A DNA stretch of 64,000 nt from an uncultured Armatimonadota bacterium (lineage in GTDB: Bacteria; Armatimonadota; Armatimonadia; Armatimonadales; Armatimonadaceae). The position numbers were made by a program, and so were the translations under genes. Below the pieces are notes generated by a model that was not told where the DNA came from, did no database searches, and saw only the letters and a program-made list of their open reading frames with translations. Below are positions 41,775 through 50,530 of the stretch, in pieces (position 1 is the first letter of the stretch; every line of letters starts with the position of its first letter). The DNA lies in contig CAIVZM010000023.1 in assembly GCA_903910385.1 (NCBI GenBank), forward strand, positions 1 to 64,000. Direction: 5' to 3'.

Positions 41775-42425
41775 ATGTCGAAATCTCCCAATTCAGTCAG
41801 CGGGGATGCCCGTTGCCGCCAGTGCCGTCGCGCTGGTGAGAAACTATATTTGAAAGGCGCACGATGCTACACAAAAAAGTGTGGTGTCGAGCGTCGTAAC
41901 TACGCCCCCGGTCAACACGGCGCCGGAACTGGCGGACGTCCGGCGAAAATCACGGACTACGGGATGCAGCTCCGCACCAAGCAGAAAATGCGGCAGATTT
42001 ACCGCGTTCTCGAAGGGCCGTTCCGCTCCTATGTCGGCGAAGCGACCCGTCGTCGGGGCGTCACCGGCGAAAACCTCCTGCAACTACTGGAAATGCGGCT
42101 CGACAACACCGTATTTCGCCTGGGATTCGCTACATCACGCGCTCAAGCGCGGCAGATTGTCAACCATGGACACTTCCTCGTCAATGGCAAAAAGGTGGAT
42201 ATTCCCTCTTATCAGGTGAAGCCTGGTCATGTCATTACTGTTGCCGAAGGTTCGCGGCGTATCCCCATCATTCAGGATGCTCTTGCGAACGTTGGCACTC
42301 GCGTGCCTTCCTGGTTGTCTTTAAACGCGAACGCTTTTGAAGGAAAAGTCCTTTCGGCGCCACGCCGCGAGGAAGTGGATACGGACGTTCACGAGAACAC
42401 CATCATCGAATTCTACTCGCGCTGA
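41775..42425 (+). CDS. rpsD: ribosomal protein S4, zinc-binding type
   Basis: A 216-residue 30S protein that nucleates assembly and often autoregulates the alpha operon. The N-terminus carries four cysteines (CRQC and, later, C-x4-C around GARCYTKKCG), the zinc-ribbon form known from Thermus. The S4 RNA-binding domain lies at about 100-165 (LEMRLDNTVFRLGFATSRAQ). The 103-base gap before it holds two stems (CTCGCTT/AAGCGAG and CCGATTCG/CGAATCGG) that may be an S4-binding leader. Confidence 0.97.
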   Translation: MSKSPNSVSGDARCRQCRRAGEKLYLKGARCYTKKCGVERRNYAPGQHGAGTGGRPAKITDYGMQLRTKQKMRQIYRVLEGPFRSYVGEATRRRGVTGENLLQLLEMRLDNTVFRLGFATSRAQARQIVNHGHFLVNGKKVDIPSYQVKPGHVITVAEGSRRIPIIQDALANVGTRVPSWLSLNANAFEGKVLSAPRREEVDTDVHENTIIEFYSR

Positions 42426-42547
42426 GCGACGCCTGTCTTGCAGAACGCCCGAAAGCGATCCTGCAGACAACCCTTTTTATTTTGGGGCGTTATGGCGCGG
42501 CGAGTCCGCGTCGCATTGTGCGAGCGTGAAAGTAGGTTGGGTAGATT

Positions 42548-43606
42548 ATGCAAATGCAGGACGCGGTTTCGCCGCGTATTGAGACTCTGGAACAAAATGC
42601 GACCTACGGCAAGTTCGTGGTCGAACCGCTTGATCCGGGATATGGGGTTACCCTTGGTAACTCGTTGCGTCGCGTGCTGTTGACCTCTATCGAAGGGGCG
42701 GCAGTGACGCTGGTGCGTATTGAGGGAGTTCAGCATGAATTCCAGCAGATTCCAGGCTTGAAGGAAGATGCGACGGAATTGTTGCTCAACCTGAAAGAAC
42801 TCTATGTCAAAGTTCATAGCAATGGGGACGGTAGAGATCATGACGGCGCCGAACCGAACGGCGATGCTCCTGCGCGAGAACGAAGCCTCCCGACCATAAG
42901 GGTAGAGGCGCGAGGCGCCGGTCGTATCACGGGAGCGGACGTTATTTGCCCGCCAGATGTGGAAATCTCTAACCCCGATGTCTACATCGCGACGCTGTCA
43001 GATGAGACCGCTAGCCTGTATATGGAATTGACTATAGGGCGAGGCCGTGGGTATGTCATGCCCGAAAAGTCGGTCAATCGTACAGAGATCATCGGTGACA
43101 TTCCGGTTCCTGCCGCGTTTAGCCCGATTCGGAAGGTGTCTTATACCATTGACCCGACTCGCGTCGGAAACCGTACGGACTATGAGCGGTTGGTAATTGA
43201 AATCACGACTAATGGAACGATTCGACCGTCGGAGGCTCTTTCTCAGGCCGCTCAGACATTGTCGGATTACTTCTTGCGGTTCGTTGCGTTCCAGGGCGCG
43301 CCGGGTCGTTCCTTTCTCCCGTCGGCGCATTCGTTCGCGATTGGCGCGAACGCGCCGGATGTTCGCATCGAAGAATTGGACTTCTCTGTACGAACATATA
43401 ACTGTCTGAAGAAGGCAGGGATTTTGACGGTTGGGGAACTGACCCTAATTTCCGAACTGGATTTGATGAATATCCGAAACTTTGGTCGCAAATCGTTGAC
43501 CGAAGTTAAGGAAAAACTGGGAGCGATGAGTCTCCAGTTGAAGGATTCGCCTGAAGGCGTCTCCTTCGAAGGGGATGATAGCGAAGACGAGGATGAGGGC
43601 GAATAA
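42548..43606 (+). CDS. rpoA: RNA polymerase alpha subunit
   Basis: A 352-residue alpha subunit, dimerising through its N-terminal domain to seed polymerase assembly. The NTD has EPLDPGYGVTLGNSLRRVLL. The CTD (about 270-335) has VRTYNCLKKAGILTVGEL and IRNFGRKSLTEVKEKL for DNA UP-element and activator contact. Two oddities stand out: a hydrophilic insert of about 18 residues after LYVKVHS (Asn/Gly/Asp/Glu-rich), and an acidic tail (GDDSEDEDEGE). Spacing to rplQ is 23 bases. Confidence 0.98.
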   Translation: MQMQDAVSPRIETLEQNATYGKFVVEPLDPGYGVTLGNSLRRVLLTSIEGAAVTLVRIEGVQHEFQQIPGLKEDATELLLNLKELYVKVHSNGDGRDHDGAEPNGDAPARERSLPTIRVEARGAGRITGADVICPPDVEISNPDVYIATLSDETASLYMELTIGRGRGYVMPEKSVNRTEIIGDIPVPAAFSPIRKVSYTIDPTRVGNRTDYERLVIEITTNGTIRPSEALSQAAQTLSDYFLRFVAFQGAPGRSFLPSAHSFAIGANAPDVRIEELDFSVRTYNCLKKAGILTVGELTLISELDLMNIRNFGRKSLTEVKEKLGAMSLQLKDSPEGVSFEGDDSEDEDEGE

Positions 43607-43629
43607 TATCGGCCCGGAGAAGATAGACT

Positions 43630-44001
43630 ATGCGACACCGGATTGGCGGGCGGCAATTTGGACTGCCCTCTGACCAGCGACGCGCTCTCCTGAAAGGGCT
43701 GGTGCGTTCGCTCATTATTTACAAGCAAATAGAGACGACGGAAACCCGTGCGAAGGATGTACGCATCATCGCAGAGCGTCTGGTAACCAAAGCGAAAGAG
43801 GATTCTGTCCACAATCGCCGAATCGCTCGAACCTACATCGGCGGTCATAACTCGCAGGACGAAGATGTGGTGAAGGAACTCTTCACCGTTATCGCCCCGC
43901 AGTTTAAAGATCGTCCAGGTGGCTATACCCGTATGGCGCGAAAAGGCGTCCGACGTGGCGATGGCGCTCCTGTAGTGCTTCTGGCATTCGTAAACGACTG
44001 A
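43630..44001 (+). CDS. rplQ: ribosomal protein L17
   Basis: A 123-residue 50S protein. MRHRIGGRQFGLPSDQRRALLKGL and the final GGYTRMARKGVRRGDGAPVVLL (described here as two short landmarks at each end) are typical; in other bacteria the first motif reads MRHRKxGRKLGR. The position directly after rpoA is standard. Confidence 0.97.
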   Translation: MRHRIGGRQFGLPSDQRRALLKGLVRSLIIYKQIETTETRAKDVRIIAERLVTKAKEDSVHNRRIARTYIGGHNSQDEDVVKELFTVIAPQFKDRPGGYTRMARKGVRRGDGAPVVLLAFVND

Positions 44002-44053
44002 TAACAACCTGTAGATGGGTCGTGATTTCTATGACTCGTCTACAGATAAGCCG

Positions 44054-44848
44054 ATGCGACGTTTTCGCCTGATCCTGGAATATGACGGTACAGATTATGC
44101 CGGTTTTCAATTGCAGGGCAAAGGTGAGCGCACTATTCAGGGATCGTTAGAAGCAGCGATTGAGCGACTATCTGGCGCTTTTTCGCGAACGCATGGGGCG
44201 GGACGAACGGATGCAGGAGTCCATGCCAGTGGGCAGGTGGTTCATTTCGACACAGAATGGCCGATACCTGCGGAGAATGTGGCGTCTGCGCTCAATGGCG
44301 CATTGCCCCGGGACATTGCGGTAAAAGCGGTTCGTGAAACGAATCTTTCGTTTCATGCCCGCTACAGCGCTTTGAATCGGACATATCGGTACGTGATTCT
44401 GAATCGCTCTGTCCCAAGCGCATTGTTGGGAAGGTTTGCATTGCACATCCGCAATCCGTTAGACCTTTCCGCCATGCGAGCGGTGGCGAACGAATTGATA
44501 GGAACGCATGATTTCGCGGCGTTCGGGCAACCGGATACACCCGGAAAATCAACCGTACGCCGAATCGAGAGTGTGGCAGTGCGTCCCTATCGTGATTGCG
44601 TTCTGATAACCGTCTGTGGAAATGCGTTCTTACGCTCGATGGTTCGGTCATTTGTCGGCGTATTGATTCCGGCAGGCGCAGGTAAACTCGGGCCTGCGGA
44701 CGTTCGTAGAATCCGTGAGAGCGGAGATCGGGCTCAATGCCCGTCCATCGCTCCTGCGCACGGTCTTTGTCTGGTGCGCGTGAAATATGGAGAGGGCAGA
44801 AGTCAGGGATTTGAAGGCGATAGCGTTATCGATTACGCCGAATCTTAA
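44054..44848 (+). CDS. truA: tRNA pseudouridine synthase A
   Basis: A 264-residue enzyme that makes pseudouridine at positions 38-40 of the anticodon arm. The N-terminus FRLILEYDGTDYAGFQ and the catalytic segment AGRTDAGVHASGQVVHF, with its essential Asp, are clear; the C-terminal half has FLRSMVRSFVG-type contacts. The ATG at 44054 matches where family members start; one at 44015 adds 13 residues of no family resemblance. Neither has a strong ribosome site. Confidence 0.95.
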   Translation: MRRFRLILEYDGTDYAGFQLQGKGERTIQGSLEAAIERLSGAFSRTHGAGRTDAGVHASGQVVHFDTEWPIPAENVASALNGALPRDIAVKAVRETNLSFHARYSALNRTYRYVILNRSVPSALLGRFALHIRNPLDLSAMRAVANELIGTHDFAAFGQPDTPGKSTVRRIESVAVRPYRDCVLITVCGNAFLRSMVRSFVGVLIPAGAGKLGPADVRRIRESGDRAQCPSIAPAHGLCLVRVKYGEGRSQGFEGDSVIDYAES

Positions 44849-44888
44849 ACTCCTGATGCCCCCAAGCAATAAACAGGAATAATCTGGA

Positions 44889-45380
44889 ATGAAAACTTTT
44901 ACAGCCAAACCGGCGGAAGTGCAACGAGAATGGGTTGTGCTTGATGCCACCGGCGTACCGGTAGGACGATTATGCGTGGAAGCCGCCAAGATTCTTCGCG
45001 GTAAGCATAAACCCACTTTTACCCCGCATGTCGACACCGGTGACCATGTCATTATTATCAATGCGGAACGCGCCCTTTATACCGGCGCTAACAAGCCTAA
45101 AGAACCGATCTGGCGTCACTCCATGTATCCGGGTGGAATCAAGTCCGTACCCAAAGGCGAGTTTCTGGAAAAACGGGCGGATGATGCTATTATGCGCACC
45201 GTGAAGGGAATGCTACCGCACAACTCGCTGGGCGCTGCAATGTTGCGTAAATTGCGAGTTTACAAGGGCGATTCCCACAAGCATGAAGCTCAGATCAAGG
45301 GAACGCCGAACGCGGAAAAAGCGCAGTCCGTCGCCGCACTGGCTCAGGGACGTTTGCGACGCTTAGAGACGGAAGGATAA
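44889..45380 (+). CDS. rplM: ribosomal protein L13
   Basis: A 163-residue 50S protein needed early in assembly. It begins MKTFTAKPAEVQREWVVLDA and has the typical GRLCVEAAKILRGKHKPTFTP and VKGMLPHN stretches. It is about 20 residues longer than E. coli L13 at the C-terminus. It is coupled to rpsI with a 10-base gap. Confidence 0.98.
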   Translation: MKTFTAKPAEVQREWVVLDATGVPVGRLCVEAAKILRGKHKPTFTPHVDTGDHVIIINAERALYTGANKPKEPIWRHSMYPGGIKSVPKGEFLEKRADDAIMRTVKGMLPHNSLGAAMLRKLRVYKGDSHKHEAQIKGTPNAEKAQSVAALAQGRLRRLETEG

Positions 45381-45390
45381 GGAAAGTATT

Positions 45391-45786
45391 ATGGCGGAAC
45401 AGACCCGTTTCTATGCCACCGGCAAGCGCAAGAATGCGATTGCCAAGGTGTGGCTTACTGCCGGTGAGGCGAATATCACGGTCAATAAGAAGTCGGTGGC
45501 GGATTACTTCCATCGTCGGACTCTCGAAGCCCTGATCAATCAGCCGTTCGAGATCACCAATACAGCGGGACGTTATACTGTCGTCGCTCAGGCTCTGGGC
45601 GGCGGCGTCTCCGGACAGGCCGGAGCGCTTCGACATGGCATCTCCAAAGCTCTGGTAGAGGCTGATCCCGAGTTGCGACCGGTTCTGCGCCGTAATGGTT
45701 ATCTGACCCGCGACCCTCGCGTTAAGGAATCCAAGAAATACGGACATAAGCGCGCTCGTCGCGGTTTCCAGTTCTCCAAGCGTTAA
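45391..45786 (+). CDS. rpsI: ribosomal protein S9
   Basis: A 131-residue 30S protein whose C-terminal tail reaches the P-site tRNA. The start YATGKRKNAIAKVWL and the ending RVKESKKYGHKRARRGFQFSKR (last 22 residues, only summarised here) fit the family exactly. It is the last gene of the ribosomal block, with a terminator 110 bases on. Confidence 0.98.
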   Translation: MAEQTRFYATGKRKNAIAKVWLTAGEANITVNKKSVADYFHRRTLEALINQPFEITNTAGRYTVVAQALGGGVSGQAGALRHGISKALVEADPELRPVLRRNGYLTRDPRVKESKKYGHKRARRGFQFSKR

Positions 45787-45897
45787 TGTCGGGTTTCTTG
45801 CAAAAGATCCTGAATTAAACAGGGATTGTCGGGAAGGCGCTGCAGTGGTAATCCCACCCGACCATGAACGGAAATAGCGTCGTCGCTAAAATATTTT

Positions 45898-45930
45898 GAC
45901 CGCCGTGCAGGAGTACGGCGGTCTTTTGTT
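45898..45930 (+). terminator. terminator of the ribosomal cluster
   Basis: GACCGCCGT (45898-45906) and ACGGCGGTC (45915-45923) form a perfect 9-bp stem with an 8-base loop, followed by TTTTGTTT. Confidence 0.9.
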
Positions 45931-45942
45931 TAAAAAAACGGC

Positions 45943-46854
45943 ATGAAGTTCCGCAGCACTGATATTCGATGTTACTCGCCAACATCATCTCTGATGATTT
46001 TTTCGCTGTCGGCAGTAGCGACGCTATGGATAGTGACGACTGCTACCCCGGCTTTCGCGCAGAGTAAGACCAATATCAAACGAGGATCCGTCACGAACCG
46101 GGGGGGCTTCAACCGTGCGGCGCAACCCCCCGGCGCGGATAAAACGCTAGCGCAAGTAGGACAGGTCATCGTCGGTGAGACGATTATTCGTTCCCGCCCT
46201 GCCGACAACGCCTCCACGAAATTTCGCGTACCACGTAATACGCAGGTAGCGGTTGTGGACGGGGTGGGCATGTACTGGGGCGTTCTCATGGCGGATCGCA
46301 CTATCGCCTGGATTCGCAAAGACGCTATCGAACTTCTGGACTATAACGTAGAAATGCTCGCTCCCATCGGCGATGGAACGGCCCTACCCACCGATAATCC
46401 TCCCCCGATAAGCTCTAGTGACCCCACCGGTTCCGGCGATAGCGGGGAGACCATGACGCGCTTTTCGTCAGATGCAAGCGGCGCCGTTCGCGCTATTTTG
46501 CAGGAAGCGGCGACTTATCTGGGCGTTCCCTACCGATGGGCGTGGAACAGCCGAGCGGGAACGGACTGTTCCGGTTTCACGATGAATGTTTACCGAACGG
46601 CGGGAGTTCGGCTTCCGCGAGTCAGTTCAGAGCAAGCGAATGTCGGGCAACCGGTTGCCTTTGAGGAACTGCAGGCAGGTGATCGGCTATACTTTGACTG
46701 CTCCGACAAGCGTCCCGGCGTCGATCATACCGGCATATGCATAGGAAGTGGTTATCTTATCCATGCCTCTGGTGGGCGTGGGAAGGTGGTTATCGAGAAG
46801 CTCGATACCGCGTACTGGCGCAGTCATTTCGTTACCGGGCGCCGCGATTTTTAA
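45943..46854 (+). CDS. secreted SH3b-NlpC/P60 peptidoglycan hydrolase
   Basis: A 303-residue exported endopeptidase of the D-Glu/mDAP-peptide-cutting kind. The signal peptide ends near residue 39 (PAFA). A bacterial SH3 domain lies at about 73-135, and a Pro/Ser/Gly linker follows. The NlpC/P60 domain (about 180-303) has Cys209 in TDCSGF, His262 in VDHTGIC and a third polar residue His274 in IHAS. It would remodel the cell wall. It is a single gene between the ribosomal terminator and a convergent gene. Confidence 0.93.
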   Translation: MKFRSTDIRCYSPTSSLMIFSLSAVATLWIVTTATPAFAQSKTNIKRGSVTNRGGFNRAAQPPGADKTLAQVGQVIVGETIIRSRPADNASTKFRVPRNTQVAVVDGVGMYWGVLMADRTIAWIRKDAIELLDYNVEMLAPIGDGTALPTDNPPPISSSDPTGSGDSGETMTRFSSDASGAVRAILQEAATYLGVPYRWAWNSRAGTDCSGFTMNVYRTAGVRLPRVSSEQANVGQPVAFEELQAGDRLYFDCSDKRPGVDHTGICIGSGYLIHASGGRGKVVIEKLDTAYWRSHFVTGRRDF

Positions 46855-46878
46855 GCGTCGCCAATTACCCGGTAAGGG

Positions 46879-47571
46879 TTAAGAAGCGGTTAGAACTCCG
46901 TCCGTCGCCTTTCCGCGAACCAGCATCGCAGCGACTGCCCAATCATAAGCGAAATCCGGCTCCGCCGCATTACTGTAAGTGCTGATAAGCGCGATACGGT
47001 CTTCTCCGCTAATATTGGGAAAGGATGCATGCAATGTCAGGTCATGGAAAAGGACAGCGTCTCCTACATTACACTCCGCGATAAACGCTTCGTTCTCATC
47101 GACGGCATCGGGGTTTAAACGATGACCGAAGCCCTCACCTTCCGGCGCTGAGCCATCATGGACGGCGATAGACTTATGACTTCCGGGCAACAGTTTGAGG
47201 CAACCGTTCTCGGTGGATGTCGGATCGAGGGCGATCCAGACCGAAAGCTTGTGCGCCCCCTTCCAATAGTGCCAGTCCTGATGCCAGGGAGATGCGAAAC
47301 GTACATCAGAAGACTTGAAAACGACCTTGTCGCTCAAAAAGAGAATATCTGATCCGATGACGGATTCAATTGCGTCGAGCAACTTTGGATGATGCGCCGC
47401 CGCTTGAAAGACAGCGCTGGTCGCCGCCAACCCGACGAGTACCCCGCCGTAATCCTTTTTCTCTTGGAGAATTCGCTGGATTTCACGTTTCATTTCCGTG
47501 CATTCTTCCGGCGTCAGCAAGTTACGAACAATGAGGAAACCGTTTTGTTGATATTCTTCTTTCGGAGTCAT
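46879..47571 (-). CDS. phytanoyl-CoA dioxygenase (PhyH) family oxygenase
   Basis: An Fe(II)/2-oxoglutarate-dependent oxygenase of about 230 residues. The iron ligands are His and Asp of WHQDWHYW (about 97 and 99) and the distal His of LHASFPN; the Arg of DRIALI probably binds 2-oxoglutarate. The N-terminal YQQNGFLIVRNLLTPEE is typical of PhyH proteins. The ATG at 47571 is preferred; a GTG at 47628 adds 19 charged residues. Bacterial members hydroxylate diverse small molecules, and the substrate here is unknown. Confidence 0.88.
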   Translation of the reverse strand: MTPKEEYQQNGFLIVRNLLTPEECTEMKREIQRILQEKKDYGGVLVGLAATSAVFQAAAHHPKLLDAIESVIGSDILFLSDKVVFKSSDVRFASPWHQDWHYWKGAHKLSVWIALDPTSTENGCLKLLPGSHKSIAVHDGSAPEGEGFGHRLNPDAVDENEAFIAECNVGDAVLFHDLTLHASFPNISGEDRIALISTYSNAAEPDFAYDWAVAAMLVRGKATDGVLTAS

Positions 47572-47797
47572 GTCATGAGCATACTTCGACAAGCGATCGC
47601 TTCGCTCCTTCTCTAATAAATCCCTCACAGGGTGCGACTTTTCTGATAGTGTGTTCGTTTTGTATGACTTCGAACCGGAGTTCAGGAAGGAAATCTATGC
47701 TCCTCTGTGGTACATTGGAAGTAATCTCAACGGCGATTAAACGCCTTCCGTTTACGTAGCAGAAGACCCCTTCTGTGGGCGGCGGCATAAGGGTAAC

Positions 47798-49572
47798 GTG
47801 AATCCACGACGCATAGTTCTGATTCTTCTTGCTTTGTCCGTCGTTTACGGCATTGGCAGTTTTGTCTGGAACCGAGTCCAGACCAGTTCCCAGCTCGCGC
47901 TTGTGGGCGGGAAGGAAGCGACGCAACAGGAACAGGGCGTAAAAAGCCTGATGGATCGTGGCGTACTATTTGACGCTCTTCAGGGTGGCGCTCCGAAAGA
48001 TACGCGTCTGACGGCTGTTGCAACGTTGCAGAAACTCGCTGAAGGCGGTAAGAACCCTGCAGCATTCAAAGAACTGTTGCAGATGCTCAAAGACCCGGAT
48101 ACCGAATCCGTCGAGACCAAAACCCACCCGGTTCGTGACGCCGCCAAGGAGGCGATCACGAAAGTCGGGGCACAGTATATTGACCTGATTTTCGCCGCCG
48201 CCAAAGACCCCGATGGAAATATCAAAGACCAGACCCGCAACGCTCTTAAGGCGATAGGGCGCCCGCTCAAGGATGAAATGGCGAAGCGTCTGGGCGATCC
48301 CGATTTGCGCTCTGCGATGGGCGATATGCTGGCATCGATCGGGCCGGATACGATTCCGCTGATCGTTCCTTATCTTCAACAGGATGCGTTAAGCAAGTTC
48401 ACGAAGCCGGACGATCTGGCAAAAGCGAAAATACAGCTTCTCGATATTCTCGGTAAGTTTTCCGTTCCCGAAGCGGCGACTCCCGCCTTGCCCTTCATCC
48501 GGGATGCTGATCCGAATGTACGCCGTGCGGCGGTCACATCACTGGCAAATATCAGCGCTCCTGAAGGCGCTCCCGCGTTGATCGCGGCGCTCTCTGATCC
48601 GAATGCCGATCCGGCAGCGAGAACGGCGGCGGCGGTCGCTCTGGGAGGCATAGCGACCCCGGAAGCGAATACGACGCTCACCAAAGCGCTGGGCGATTCG
48701 ACCTTACGGTCGCCACCGCCGCCACCGCTGGTTTGCGCCGCGCCGCTGAAAAAGCGTCCGCCAATGTCGCTCAGGCGCTCAAGAGTCCTGATGAAGCTAT
48801 CCGTGCGCGCGCCGCAGAAGCCGCAGGAGGCATGCGCTCACCGACTCTTGCCGCCTCTGCGATAGCGGATCCTTCCGCCGCCGTTCGCTCCATCGCGATC
48901 AACTCTCTGAGCGATATTCTGGCGAAAGCGACGGTCATCCGAAGCGATATAGCGGTTCTGGCGACTGCAACCGATAAGACGGAGCAGGAGAAGGCCTTCG
49001 ATTCTCTACAGACAAGAGGGGCGCTTCTGGATACCCTGTCGAACCCTGCCGCTCAGACGAATGCACTTGCCGTCATTTCCGCACGATCCGCCGCCGCTAA
49101 GGACGATGACGCTCGGAAACCATTTGCGGTACTGACAAAGAAACTGACCGATCCGGCGACCCGAATCGCGCAGAGCGCACTGCCGCCCCTCGCTGATCCC
49201 TCTGCGCCGAACGCCCTCGCCCCCCTCCTGAAAGCTCTGGGAGATACCGAAGGAGCGGTCGCTGAGAATGCCGTCACGGCACTGGGGCGAGTAGGAGCGC
49301 CTGCTGTAGCTCCGTTAGTATCTTTACTCGGAGGCGCAAATGACACGGTCGCTTATTACGCTTCGCAAGCGTTGAGCGCCATACAACGACCTGCTGTGGA
49401 CGCATTGGTCGCTGTCGCCGTGCCTGCCAACCCCGCCGCTCGCTGGGCGGCGATCACTCTGGGGGAAATTGGCGATGCTCGCGCCCGTCCTGCTCTGGAA
49501 GCCTTGGCTAAATCTCCCGATGCCGACACTGCATACGCCGCGACCGCCGCGCTTGCCCGTGTTAAGGGATAG
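47798..49572 (+). pseudogene. exported HEAT-repeat (PBS-lyase type) protein, frameshifted
   Basis: An N-terminal membrane helix (about 5-22) is followed by some 12 HEAT-like repeats (for example VRRAAVTSLANISAPEGAPALIAAL and NAVTALGRVGAPAVAPLV, each split across two helices). One frame runs to about 48700, then decays into a proline run. The rest continues in the -1 frame through 49572. Joined near 48699 the text reads LGDS then DLTVATAATAGLRRAAEK, a perfect repeat, so a single base (probably one G in TTCGGACC) has been lost. There is no slippery heptamer. It is either a sequencing error or a recent frameshift. Such proteins scaffold protein-protein contacts. Confidence 0.8.
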
Positions 49573-49705
49573 TGTGATTTAGCGAATAATCGTTCAAAAA
49601 CAGCGGATAAACAGGCTACGGTGAAGCGAAGCGATTCCTAACCGTCTCCTATTTTTTTGTAGACTGCTTTGCTTTTCCTCACCTGGTGCAAAGAATAGCC
49701 CTCCA

Positions 49706-50085
49706 ATGAGCAGTAGCGGCGAAACGATTCGGCAACCGTCTCTTATTCAGCCATCTCTCATTATCGTAACGGGTCGCCCCGGTTCCAGATTTCAGCATAA
49801 ACTATGGGCTCCGAGGCTGGAGCTATTACAATCCATCGCTCGTATACGGATCATTATTTGTACGCTCGACCCGCAGACTGCGAGTTTGAGGCGGATAGAA
49901 CGAGGAATGACCCGGCACGGGAGAGTTTCCATGAGGATAAAGTGAGCGAGGCGACGCGCAAAAGACTCATGCTGCCGTTTGAGGATTATGATCCTCCGCA
50001 TCTGGGCGTTCCCACGCTGATAGTGGATATATCGAGAGAGTATTCCCCCGATTTTGATTCGATTGTTTCCTTCGCTAATGGGTAA
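49706..50085 (+). pseudogene. decayed P-loop kinase (zeta-toxin/AAA_33 like)
   Basis: The start SLIIVTGRPGS is the first half of a Walker A, but GKT and some 60-70 following residues are missing and the text jumps to RFQHKLWAPRLELLQSIARI, a segment normally far downstream. The frame is then lost near 49906. It resumes in the -1 frame with NDPARESFHEDKVSE and YDPPHLGVPTLIVDIS, the conserved end of this kinase group. An internal deletion plus a one-base frameshift makes this a clear pseudogene. Its original role cannot be recovered. Confidence 0.75.
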
Positions 50086-50127
50086 AAAAAATACTCCCGT
50101 TCCGGGTTAACCCGGAACGAGAGTATT
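50083..50127 (-). terminator. terminator of the tRNA transcript
   Basis: A nearly perfect palindrome (ATACTCCCGTTCCGGGTT / AACCCGGAACGAGAGTAT) followed by TTTTTTTT on the minus strand, seven bases after the tRNA-Ser 3' end. Confidence 0.92.
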
Positions 50128-50133
50128 CCTGAG

Positions 50134-50217
50134 CGGAGAGGGTGGGATTCGAACCCACGGAGCTCATCACTCACTCGCTTTCGAGGCGAGCGCACTAGAC
50201 CACTATGCGACCTCTCC
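50134..50217 (-). tRNA. tRNA-Ser (CGA)
   Basis: Acceptor arms GGAGAGG and CCTCTCC with discriminator G pair fully. The anticodon arm is CTCGC-CTCGAAA-GCGAG, giving anticodon CGA. A longer variable region and the T-arm GGGTTCGAATCCC are present, 84 bases in all, which fits serine. CCA is not encoded. Confidence 0.93.
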
Positions 50218-50247
50218 CTGACAGTGAACATGAAGCGCACTGACAAG

Positions 50248-50322
50248 TCCCGCCGGAGGGATTCGAACCCCCGACCTCGCCCTTAGGACGGGCTCGCTCT
50301 ATCCGGGCTGAGCTACAGCGGG
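50248..50322 (-). tRNA. tRNA-Arg (CCU)
   Basis: Acceptor arms CCCGCTG and CGGCGGG with discriminator A, D-arm GCTC/GAGC, anticodon loop GTCCTAA (anticodon CCU) and T-arm GGGGGTTCGAATCCCT, 75 bases. One mismatch at the base of the anticodon stem and a G at position 32 are unusual. It would read AGG codons. CCA is not encoded. It probably shares a transcript with tRNA-Ser. Confidence 0.9.
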
Positions 50323-50530
50323 TAATCGAACGGGCTATGGTCGGAAGTCACGGGATGCGTCAACAAAAGTCCGCCTCCGTAAATCCAGCGACGTTAAAAA
50401 GTATAGCATGCACAGGCACGTTGCGCCAACGTCCGAACATCCGTTACCGCTCATCAATCCCGTCAACCAAATCATCCGAAAGCCTTGTTGCTGTCGACCA
50501 TTTTGCCCGCTTTGGAGGTACGATGGAAAT

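Noticed and set aside
45787-45942. A small RNA gene between rpsI and the NlpC/P60 gene
   Set aside because: There is a clear terminator but no convincing promoter; the sequence fits a 3' untranslated region.
48690-48740. Programmed -1 frameshift in the HEAT protein
   Set aside because: No X-XXY-YYZ slippery heptamer, no Shine-Dalgarno stimulator and no strong downstream stem is visible; a lost base is simpler.
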